DNA of 17,480 nucleotides from Bacteroidota bacterium (GTDB lineage Bacteria > Bacteroidota > Ignavibacteria > Tepidaquicellales > Tepidaquicellaceae), in contig JAEYVS010000017.1 of the NCBI GenBank assembly GCA_023429265.1, positions 1 through 17,480 of the forward strand, read 5' to 3'. Shown here piece by piece: positions 1-6,726 of the stretch. The notes under the pieces are model-generated. The model saw only the letters and a list, made by a program, of their open reading frames with translations, searched no databases and was not told the DNA's origin. Position 1 is the stretch's first letter. The number at the start of each line of letters is the position of its first letter. Made by a program: the position numbers and the translations under genes.

Positions 1-59
1 ATATGCTCACGTACGGTATAAGCTATCTCTTCCAGCTCTTTTCTTTTTTGTTCTTCCAT
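1..59 (-). CDS. Start of a gene cut by the window edge; possible transketolase N-terminus
   Basis: Only 19 codons are visible, reading leftwards from an ATG at 59 and running off the window. They give MEEQKRKELEEIAYTVREH. The gene starts 8 nt after the stop of the cytidylyltransferase gene, so it is very probably the third gene of the same operon. A charged helix of the form LEEIAYTVRE resembles the first helix of bacterial transketolases (N-terminal half type), which begin with a similar LxxxAxxIR segment. Transketolase halves are known to occur next to SpsF-like cytidylyltransferases in sugar clusters. That identity is inferred from very little sequence; that a gene starts here is much better supported than what it encodes. 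Confidence 0.4.
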   Translation of the reverse strand, partial: MEEQKRKELEEIAYTVREH

Positions 60-67
60 TAAATAAA

Positions 68-895
68 TTATATAGATTTAGTTTGTTCTTTTGAAACTGT
101 TTTTAACTCATCAAGGTGGTTCCGGTACCAATTAACCCCTGCATATTTCTTATTAATGTCGTATATCTCAGGCTGCTTTTCAAGTAAACTGAGAATATCG
201 TTCAGGTCAAAGTCGGGATTATCTTCAAATAGTTCATCATAAACACGCTTTATGAATTCATAATCCTCAGGATAATCGATGGTAAACCTGTGCGACATCG
301 AATAATCCTTTCCGGACTCCCATTCCACATTTCCTATCCTGAATCTCTGCGGGTTTTCCCAGATAAAGGGGGTCGTATGCTCCCTTTCCATTGAGGTTTT
401 AGCTTCATTATACGCAGACTCGAGAACAGGCATCGGAATTACCTCAACATCATTACCGTCGGGATATGTTGCCGGATGCAGATTGCTGACGAAATCAAAT
501 CTATCCATATTATCGAGATAAAGCTGTAAAACCCTGTCTATTATTTTTGGATCTATTAGAGGCACATCAGAAGGAATTTTCACGACTATATCAGCTCCAT
601 ATTCCAGGCCTGTTTTGTAATGTCTGTCGAGTAGGTCAGTCGGGTGACCGCGAAAGCAATTGAAGCCATGCTCATTACAAATAACTTCGACTTCATCGTC
701 AATCTCATCGGTAGTAGTAGCTACCACAATTATTTTTGGAGTTTTCGCGGCGGCTATCCTTTCAACCATTCTCACAAGTAATGGCTTACCTGCAAGCGGC
801 ATTGTGACCTTACCCGGAAGCCGTGTAGAGCCTTTACGAGCCTGAACAACAATTACTATATTTCTATCTGTATTCTTATTAATTCTTTCTGTCAA
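68..895 (-). CDS. SpsF-like cytidylyltransferase (glycan sugar activation)
   Basis: This 275-residue protein belongs to the SpsF/CMP-KDO synthetase-like nucleotidyltransferase group (COG1861 type), which transfers CMP from CTP to a sugar or sugar acid for surface glycan synthesis. Visible hallmarks are the N-terminal nucleotide-binding motif QARKGSTRLPGKV at residues 18-30, the acidic metal-binding segment KIPSDVPLIDP at 106-116, MEREHTTPF at 169-177 and TIDYPEDYEF at 205-214. The length is normal. The start codon is TTG: an in-frame TAA lies three codons upstream and the next Met falls after the CTP-binding loop. It lies 26 nt downstream of the GT-B-like gene and 8 nt upstream of the next gene. 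The sugar substrate cannot be told from sequence. Confidence 0.85.
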   Translation of the reverse strand: MTERINKNTDRNIVIVVQARKGSTRLPGKVTMPLAGKPLLVRMVERIAAAKTPKIIVVATTTDEIDDEVEVICNEHGFNCFRGHPTDLLDRHYKTGLEYGADIVVKIPSDVPLIDPKIIDRVLQLYLDNMDRFDFVSNLHPATYPDGNDVEVIPMPVLESAYNEAKTSMEREHTTPFIWENPQRFRIGNVEWESGKDYSMSHRFTIDYPEDYEFIKRVYDELFEDNPDFDLNDILSLLEKQPEIYDINKKYAGVNWYRNHLDELKTVSKEQTKSI

Positions 896-921
896 TGATA
901 CTTAAAGAACTTACCGAAAAA

Positions 922-1944
922 TTACTGGGCAGCCGAATAAGTCTTATTAAACGGCACAAAATCTTCCTCGCGGGATTTTTCTTTTACTTCACCATACTCA
1001 AGCACCTGCGTACAAACCCGCGCTATATTAACCGCGGAAGCGCCTCCGTTCTGTATTGGAGTCAGCTTTTTCAGCTCCTCAAGCTCAAACGCGGAATGCA
1101 CTTCTTTTTCAAGGGCGAGCCCTACGTACACAACTGTCGAAAACTTTGTCACAAGAACATCGCAATTTGCAATCATATGATTTGTATTGCCCACTGAATA
1201 GACTAAAGCTCCAGGTGCATATTTGTTTATTTCCCTTGTGGCTCTGGGTACGTTTTCATTTGGATGCAACTTAAAAATTATCTGTTTCCCTTTCGCTATC
1301 TCTACAACCTTCTTTATGAATTTTTTTCTATTTTCATACTTATAGGTTTCACGAACATCAGAGGTACAGACCAGGACATAATTATTATGAGGAAAATTAT
1401 TATTAAGGAATTCTTTACAATTATCAAAATTAGGAAGCCCGGTTGCTATAAGCTTGTTTTTGTTAATTCCTTTTTTTTCAAAGAAATCCCTATAGCCTTC
1501 AGAAGCCACGCAAAACTTAGTATAAGCATCTGAGAGACCGGTCGTAGATGTACTGGCAAAATATCTAGGTAAACCAAAGTTTTTGGCAAGGTAATATGCA
1601 AAATTTTCCGGGTCGGTCATTCCTTCCTGGATGAGCACCATTTTCTTACCAACGGTATTTTTGGGAACCATAAGGTCACTGCAGGTAACGATCAGATCAT
1701 AATCGTGCGACCTTCCTTCGAAATCATTTTTGAGGTTGTGAGCCCTGAGATAAGCTTCGGTTCGGCGGCGGAATTTGTTTCCCAGGACGGTAAAGTTTAG
1801 CAAGCCCATCCTCGCTGCCCACCTTTCTATTCCATCGCAGTAATACGCGGAAAAGTACTTATCATATCCCTCCATATGCTCGGAGATCTGATGGAGCATT
1901 GTCGTCTGATTCAGGGAACCACATATGAATAGAATCTTCTTCAT
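922..1944 (-). CDS. GT-B-fold transferase, CDP-glycerol glycerophosphotransferase / capsule type
   Basis: The 340-residue protein starts with a Rossmann-like strand (MKKILFICGS) and has no signal peptide or membrane segment, so it should be cytoplasmic. The best landmark is FKLHPNEN at residues 224-231, a motif typical of the CDP-glycerol glycerophosphotransferase, capsule-synthesis and UDP-GlcNAc 2-epimerase-like GT-B proteins, followed by the strand NCDVLVTKFST (260-270) that normally helps bind the nucleotide. A role in adding a sugar or polyol phosphate to a surface polymer fits both the motif and the downstream cytidylyltransferase. It is the first visible gene of the operon. The fold class is fairly safe. 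The reaction is inferred, and a 2-epimerase-like enzyme remains an alternative. Confidence 0.6.
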   Translation of the reverse strand: MKKILFICGSLNQTTMLHQISEHMEGYDKYFSAYYCDGIERWAARMGLLNFTVLGNKFRRRTEAYLRAHNLKNDFEGRSHDYDLIVTCSDLMVPKNTVGKKMVLIQEGMTDPENFAYYLAKNFGLPRYFASTSTTGLSDAYTKFCVASEGYRDFFEKKGINKNKLIATGLPNFDNCKEFLNNNFPHNNYVLVCTSDVRETYKYENRKKFIKKVVEIAKGKQIIFKLHPNENVPRATREINKYAPGALVYSVGNTNHMIANCDVLVTKFSTVVYVGLALEKEVHSAFELEELKKLTPIQNGGASAVNIARVCTQVLEYGEVKEKSREEDFVPFNKTYSAAQ

Positions 1945-2181
1945 AAGCGAATAATGTAGTCTATGGGAATATGCTTAATTTATAATTTATTTTAAATGAT
2001 CTAATCCGTGGATTAAACCTTTAATACTTAATTAATTACTAATTTAACTCGAATTAACAACAAATCCAATAATATGTAACAAAATAATTAGATATTAAAC
2101 TTTAAATATAACAGCTAAATTTTCTATAATGTCACAGAATTATTAAATTTTTGTAAGATTTTTGGTGGGGTTATAGGGAGG
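1945..2181. other. AT-rich gap with a short palindrome, no gene
   Basis: This gap must hold the promoter of the glycan operon and the 3' end of the T9SS-protein transcript, but I find no consensus -35/-10 pair and no hairpin followed by a T-run. The one clear structure is the inverted repeat TAATCC-GT-GGATTA at 2002-2015, which lies 58-71 bp upstream of the GT-B gene start and could be an operator half-site pair. Confidence 0.4.
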
Positions 2182-3951
2182 CTATTTAACCATCAGCATT
2201 TTGCGTGTAAAGACATTTCCATCTGCAGCTAAACGGAAGAAGTAAACTCCGGAGGATAGATTTTCCGGGGTGTAAGTTACCTGGTAAGTTCCTGCGGAAA
2301 GATTTTGATTTACTAAGTTCGATATTTTCTCTCCAAGCAAATTGTAAATGTTTAATTCAGCTTTAGAATTTTTAGCAATTTTGAATTGGATTATTGTCGA
2401 ATTATTAAAAGGATTTGGATAATTCTGAAGCAGATCAAATGACTCCGGTATTTCGTTGTTTATGTTTTGTATTCCCACATGTTCATCATCCGGAAAGAAA
2501 TCATAATTGAAAGTTCTATACCTGTCATGCCCATACATTGGCCACGGAAAATTTTCATGAGATAATTTTATTCCCGGAAAAGTATAAGCGTAGAGTTTTG
2601 AACCAGTTACATTATTTGAAGAATATATAATATTTGTAAGGAAAACCATATCTGTTTGACCATCATTGTTAATGTCGTCAAAGAGTATTCCACCTGTTGG
2701 AAAACCGCTTGGTCTCAGGGGGGACCATGATAATTCTTCTCCATTCGGATGAAATGCCTTTATAAATCCCGCGTAGTTATTCGGACCACCCAAAGTATCC
2801 GAATAACTCTGACCCGCCACTAAATTAAAGTTACTTGATAATTTTCCAATCGAAGGTAGACTGTTAAAATTATAAGTTGAAATAATAGGATTTGGGTATA
2901 AAAGATTGCCTTCTTGAGTAAAAATTCGCACTGTATCGAACCAGTTTCCAATAACATGATCTAGGGAATTATCATCACTAAAATCGGCCATTAACATTCC
3001 AAAAGTTTCAATATTAGGAAAAATATAGTATCGGTATATAAGATGTGCGTTATAATTATAAGTTGAGACCCTAGTCGTATAATCATTTGCAATTAATGAA
3101 GGCGAATAGTTAGAGTTGATTACAAAGAAAGTTGAATCTTTTGTTTTATCTTTATATATAATGCAGGCAGTATTCGACTCATAAAAATAATTGGAATCAG
3201 TTTTTATTGGAAATCCCGACAGTATATTTCCATTCATATCATAACCTTCTATCCTCGCCGAGTCATACTGATGTTTCGTGGAATTAAAATATTCTGCCGG
3301 AAATAAAATTTCCGCAAAACCGTCTCCATTTAAATCACCCACAGAAAAATTAGTTATGTAAACCGGATAATTCGATACGTTTGGGATAACAGTTACTGGC
3401 CATCCAGTTCTTATAACTCCGTTATGCTCAAAAACACCAATAGTATTATCCTTATTAGTTATTATTTCAAGGTCTCCGTCATTATCAATATCGTACAATG
3501 CCAATTTGACAGATCTCCAGCTTTGTCCTGAAAAATTAACAGGAAATCCTTCAAGCTCATTTCCATAAAAATCAAATACGGTTAAAATTTTCTCTGTTTT
3601 GATCACTGCTTCGAGCATACCATCGTTATTGACATCACCCACCGCGGTATGAATTCTTGTGTTAGAAGGAAATGATTTCGGCCAACCAGGCAGGGTATTC
3701 CCCTCATGGTCAATAAGGAAAACCTCTACATTATCCGAATAGCTCCCAATACTAATTAATATTTCCTTGTAACCATCTCCATTAAAATCCGCGACTATTG
3801 GAGATGAATCCGGGTTAGCGCAATTAATGGTCGCTGCTACTGTTCTCGGAAAACCCTGCATAGGAATTGGTTGAGTGAAACCCGGTATTGGAAATAAATT
3901 AAAAAGTATTAAGATATAAAAGTTTTTCACAAGCCAATCCATTTCTACCAT
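2182..3951 (-). CDS. Secreted FG-GAP/VCBS repeat protein with T9SS C-terminal sorting domain
   Basis: The preferred start is the ATG at 3951, four nt after the upstream stop codon, giving 589 residues. A longer frame to 3990 would overlap the upstream gene and put a charged stretch before the signal peptide. After a hydrophobic signal segment (WLVKNFYILILFNLF) come at least six FG-GAP-type calcium loops: DFNGDGYKE, DVNNDGMLE, DIDNDGDLE, DLNGDGFAE, DFSDDNSLD and DINNDGQTD. Several are followed by G-N-x-L-x-G-W/F-P strands, as expected of a beta-propeller. The last ~85 residues form a Por/type IX sorting domain, with NYPNPFN, NIYNLLGEK, LSSGVYFFRL and the terminal KMLMVK. The product is therefore expected to cross the outer membrane by the type IX system and be attached to or released from the surface. 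Ligand and function are unknown. Confidence 0.88.
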   Translation of the reverse strand: MVEMDWLVKNFYILILFNLFPIPGFTQPIPMQGFPRTVAATINCANPDSSPIVADFNGDGYKEILISIGSYSDNVEVFLIDHEGNTLPGWPKSFPSNTRIHTAVGDVNNDGMLEAVIKTEKILTVFDFYGNELEGFPVNFSGQSWRSVKLALYDIDNDGDLEIITNKDNTIGVFEHNGVIRTGWPVTVIPNVSNYPVYITNFSVGDLNGDGFAEILFPAEYFNSTKHQYDSARIEGYDMNGNILSGFPIKTDSNYFYESNTACIIYKDKTKDSTFFVINSNYSPSLIANDYTTRVSTYNYNAHLIYRYYIFPNIETFGMLMADFSDDNSLDHVIGNWFDTVRIFTQEGNLLYPNPIISTYNFNSLPSIGKLSSNFNLVAGQSYSDTLGGPNNYAGFIKAFHPNGEELSWSPLRPSGFPTGGILFDDINNDGQTDMVFLTNIIYSSNNVTGSKLYAYTFPGIKLSHENFPWPMYGHDRYRTFNYDFFPDDEHVGIQNINNEIPESFDLLQNYPNPFNNSTIIQFKIAKNSKAELNIYNLLGEKISNLVNQNLSAGTYQVTYTPENLSSGVYFFRLAADGNVFTRKMLMVK

Positions 3952-3955
3952 TCTA

Positions 3956-4327
3956 TCATCTATCCCATTCAATCGTACAGGCTGGACCACTGCTTGTTAT
4001 GGTTAAGCTGGGATAATGATTAGCTGGTGGAGTAGTAACAACATATGAATCAGAATCCTTCAAATTGTCCTTTTGTGCACATAGAGTATAAGTATCATTC
4101 GGGATATTGGAAAAAAGGATTTTCCCTGAAAAATTTGTATATCCTTGTTGGGGACTGCTACTACCCTGTATGGTTACAAGCGCATTTTGAACAGGAGTTC
4201 CATTGCTATCTCTGACTTCAATAATGAAATTAGCAGCAGTTATGTCAGCACTTGTAATGTTATTCAGACCAAAAATTACAAGTGCTCCTAAAATTAAAAA
4301 AATAAAGGTTCTCATTTTAATTTCCAT
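3956..4327 (-). CDS. Small secreted carboxypeptidase-regulatory-like (Ig-like) protein
   Basis: The 123-residue product has a signal peptide (RTFIFLILGALVIFGL, cleavage probably near SADITAA) and a single small beta-sandwich resembling the carboxypeptidase-regulatory-like/prealbumin fold. That fold is recognised by the pattern V-x-D-x-x-G-x-P-V-x-N-A-L-V-T-I-x-G, then a TNFSGKILFSNIP turn and a YTL strand. A second in-frame ATG at 4315, preceded by GGAA, is an alternative start. There is no C-terminal sorting domain, so it should stay in the periplasm or reach the surface another way. It sits 4 nt upstream of the FG-GAP protein gene and about 45-55 nt downstream of a consensus promoter, so the two are probably co-expressed and may act together. 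No specific function can be named. Confidence 0.7.
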   Translation of the reverse strand: MEIKMRTFIFLILGALVIFGLNNITSADITAANFIIEVRDSNGTPVQNALVTIQGSSSPQQGYTNFSGKILFSNIPNDTYTLCAQKDNLKDSDSYVVTTPPANHYPSLTITSSGPACTIEWDR

Positions 4328-4366
4328 TTTTATTATTTTAAAGAATGCAATAATGTGTTAAAAATA

Positions 4367-4383
4367 TATAATACTGTATTATA
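4367..4383. promoter_or_regulatory. Palindrome TATAATAC-T-GTATTATA carrying opposed -10 boxes
   Basis: Eight-bp perfect arms flank a single T. Each arm reads TATAAT on one strand, so one site offers -10 boxes to both divergent transcripts. The minus-strand box has a perfect -35. The plus-strand box, which would serve dnaG with a leader of about 65 nt, lacks a good -35 (around 4344-4349). TATAGT at 4380-4385 with TGTTAA at 4356-4361 is another weak plus-strand candidate. Confidence 0.5.
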
Positions 4384-4406
4384 GTAAACAGACCTAAAAT
4401 TGTCAA
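4378..4406 (-). promoter_or_regulatory. Full-consensus sigma-70-type promoter for the 4327-2182 gene pair
   Basis: On the minus strand TTGACA (4406-4401) is followed by a 17-nt spacer and TATAAT (4383-4378). Both hexamers match the classical consensus at every position and the spacing is ideal. Transcription would begin near 4371, leaving a leader of about 45 nt before the ATG at 4327. The -10 lies in the right arm of a palindrome described separately. Confidence 0.75.
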
Positions 4407-4444
4407 TAGACTTAACAGTTTTTTTATTGTCAAATCAGCTACTT

Positions 4445-6280
4445 ATGAGAATTCCACCGGAAAAATTAGATGAAATAGCTCAGGCAAGTGATATCATTGA
4501 TGTGGTGTCATCTTATACACGCGTGAAAAAAAGCGGTAAATCATTCCTGGCTTTATGTCCTTTTCACGCGGATAAAAATCCGTCTATGAATGTTTCCCCC
4601 GAAAAACAGGTATATCATTGTTTTTCCTGCGGAGCAAGCGGCAATGTATATAAATTCGTGCAGGACTATGAGAAGGTTACATTCGTGGAAGCAGCGCAGA
4701 TACTTGCCGACCGCGCCGGGATTGAACTGAATTATTCGTGGAGCTCACCAGATACATCAAACGAGGTTTCACTTTTATTCGAGATAAATAAATTCGCCGC
4801 TAAATACTTTCATAATAATCTGAAGGAAGCTCCCGGTGTTGAACGGGATTTCATAATGGATTACCTAGCCAAAAGAAAAATAAAACCTGATACAGTGACA
4901 AAGTTCGGTGTAGGTTATTCTACAAAGGATTGGCAGGGATTATTTAATTATTTCGCTGAAGACAATACCTTTAAGTCAAAAGATGTTGAAACTGCCGGGC
5001 TTATTTTAAAAAAGGAAAGTGACAAGACAAGATTTTATGACAGGTTCAGAGGCAGACTGATGTTTCCAATATTTAATGAAGGCGGGAAAGTAGTAGGGTT
5101 TGGTGGGAGGATACTATATGATGACGAAAAAGGTGCTAAATACATTAATTCTCCCGAGTCAAAAATTTACAATAAGAGCAAAATACTATACGGTCTTAAC
5201 TTTGCAAAGGAAAGCATACGTGCGAATGACTATATCATCCTTGTTGAAGGTTATTTTGATGTAGTATCCCTTTACCAGGCAGGTATCCATAATGTGGTGG
5301 CATCGAGCGGTACGGCTCTCACGGAGGACCAGGTAAGGCTGATATCCCGTTACACAAAGAACGTGATACTTTTATTTGACGCGGATTTCGCAGGAGTAAA
5401 AGCGGCAAAAAGAGGAATAGAAATTATCCTGGAAGCAGGACTTGACCTGAATATAGTTTCATTGCCTGACGGAGAAGATCCTGATTCAATTGTAAACAGC
5501 AAGGGCAAGGACGGATTTTTAAATCACCTCAATAAGAAAAAAACGGTGATACAGTTCGTAGGTGATATCTATACTAATGAAGGCAGACTATCCACTCCTG
5601 AGGAAAAGACCGCTTTCATAAAAGAAATTATATCTTACATAAGCAAGATTCCCGACAGCATTAAACGAGCATTCTATGTCAAAGAAATAGCATCACTTTA
5701 CAATCTGTATGAATCCGATCTCAGAGCAGAACTGGAAAAGGCGATAAAAGAAACAGTACGCGGCACAAAGACAAATAAACCTTTCGTTAATACGACTGCT
5801 CCCAGGCGGGATACACCAAAAAATATCAGGAACAAGTCTCTTGACGAAGAAGTATTAAAGATATTCATTAAAGGTAACGAGGAAGCGCTGGAATATGCTG
5901 AAAATAACCTCCACATTGAGCATATTACGAATGACCTGATCACCGACATACTGAAATGCTTTCTTGATCAATTAATAGAGGATGGGAAAGTCGATGTGCC
6001 AAAAGCTCTCAATATCCTGGAAAATGATGACGCAAAAAACCTTGTCACAAAACTATCCGTAGAAAAATACAGGGTAAGCGAAAGCGATGGAATGGCAAAG
6101 AACGCACATTTTACAGGCTATGTAGAAGAAAAAGTCAACCTGAAATATGCAAAAGATGTTCTTAAGAAACTGGAAAAGCGGAAATATGAAATGGACCTGG
6201 AGAAACTTCCCAAAACAGAAGAATTTCTTTCGGCACGGCACGAGCTCGCAGTAAAGATAAATCAACTGGAAAGATCATAA
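4445..6280 (+). CDS. dnaG: DNA primase DnaG
   Basis: DnaG makes the RNA primers for Okazaki fragments at the replication fork, working with the replicative helicase DnaB. With the ATG at 4445 the protein has 611 residues and begins MRIPPEKLDEI, like other DnaG N-termini. A longer TTG-initiated frame from 4400 adds 15 unrelated residues and is not favoured. The CHC2 zinc site is C38, H41, C59, C62 (CPFH ... CFSC). The core has RFRGRLMFPIF near 200, and the TOPRIM catalytic residues are E268 (LVEGYFD) and D312/D314 (LLFDADF), followed by PDGEDPDS. These numbers nearly coincide with those of the E. coli enzyme (E265, D309, D311), which supports the start. The C-terminal part is helical and probably the helicase-binding domain. 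rpoD and rpsU are not adjacent, unlike in many bacteria. Confidence 0.95.
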   Translation: MRIPPEKLDEIAQASDIIDVVSSYTRVKKSGKSFLALCPFHADKNPSMNVSPEKQVYHCFSCGASGNVYKFVQDYEKVTFVEAAQILADRAGIELNYSWSSPDTSNEVSLLFEINKFAAKYFHNNLKEAPGVERDFIMDYLAKRKIKPDTVTKFGVGYSTKDWQGLFNYFAEDNTFKSKDVETAGLILKKESDKTRFYDRFRGRLMFPIFNEGGKVVGFGGRILYDDEKGAKYINSPESKIYNKSKILYGLNFAKESIRANDYIILVEGYFDVVSLYQAGIHNVVASSGTALTEDQVRLISRYTKNVILLFDADFAGVKAAKRGIEIILEAGLDLNIVSLPDGEDPDSIVNSKGKDGFLNHLNKKKTVIQFVGDIYTNEGRLSTPEEKTAFIKEIISYISKIPDSIKRAFYVKEIASLYNLYESDLRAELEKAIKETVRGTKTNKPFVNTTAPRRDTPKNIRNKSLDEEVLKIFIKGNEEALEYAENNLHIEHITNDLITDILKCFLDQLIEDGKVDVPKALNILENDDAKNLVTKLSVEKYRVSESDGMAKNAHFTGYVEEKVNLKYAKDVLKKLEKRKYEMDLEKLPKTEEFLSARHELAVKINQLERS

Positions 6281-6290
6281 TCATATCAAA

Positions 6291-6725
6291 ATGAAAAATT
6301 TAATTATTTCATTGGTTGTATTGGCTGTTATGCTGATAATGGTAAAATCCCACGCAGAGGATTATTATTCTTCCGCAGACAGCCTTGAAACATATTTAGA
6401 CAGCCTTCTTATTCCTCCCTATATGGGAGAAAAATTCATCCGTTATATGGAAAAACCCGAAAAAAGGAGAAGGGATGACACTCCTGTAGAGAAAAAGTTT
6501 TACGTGCTCGAGGTGTCCACAGATGTGATGGAAGGCGGGATCAGGCGGGCAATGCCTTTTACCTCTATCATTAGAAATGGAGAGGAATACTTTGTTGCAT
6601 TCGAAGTAGTCACTTCATTTGATACTAAAGAGGAAGTTTTAAAATATGCTGAGGAGAATCACATTATCGACATAGATCTCTCTAATTATGAGGATGTATC
6701 TCCTGATAGTAATGATTCAGAGTAA
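6291..6725 (+). CDS. Small exported protein of unknown function, co-transcribed with dnaG
   Basis: The 144-residue product begins with a signal peptide (MKNLIISLVVLAVMLIMVKS, then HAEDYY), so it should be exported. The mature part is acidic at the C-terminus (DVSPDSNDSE) and has one compact predicted alpha/beta region, KKFYVLEVSTDVMEGG ... EEYFVAFEVVTSFDTKEEVLKYAEEN, between residues ~68 and 129. No lipobox, catalytic motif or known domain is visible. It starts 10 nt after the dnaG stop and is probably translated from the dnaG transcript. I do not recognise it, and a link with replication is not implied by export to the envelope. The gene's stop codon lies 1 nt from the stop of the convergent transporter gene. 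Confidence 0.7.
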   Translation: MKNLIISLVVLAVMLIMVKSHAEDYYSSADSLETYLDSLLIPPYMGEKFIRYMEKPEKRRRDDTPVEKKFYVLEVSTDVMEGGIRRAMPFTSIIRNGEEYFVAFEVVTSFDTKEEVLKYAEENHIIDIDLSNYEDVSPDSNDSE

Positions 6726-6726
6726 C

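Noticed and set aside
895..1533. Plus-strand open frames opposite the GT-B-like gene
   Set aside because: They overlap a well-supported gene on the other strand, overlap each other and show no recognisable domain.
1945..2181. Search for a promoter and terminator in the AT-rich gap
   Set aside because: Many TTG and TATAAT-like words occur by chance at this base composition; no pair has proper spacing and no hairpin has a T-run.
3951..3990. Longer start of the FG-GAP gene that overlaps the small secreted gene, or a frameshifted single gene
   Set aside because: The extra residues are charged and precede the signal peptide. The ATG at 3951 gives a normal signal peptide and a 4-nt gap, and both proteins are complete domains, so two intact genes are more likely.
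4400..4444. TTG-initiated N-terminal extension of dnaG
   Set aside because: The 15 added residues do not resemble DnaG. The ATG at 4445 gives the usual MRIPP start and matching active-site numbering.
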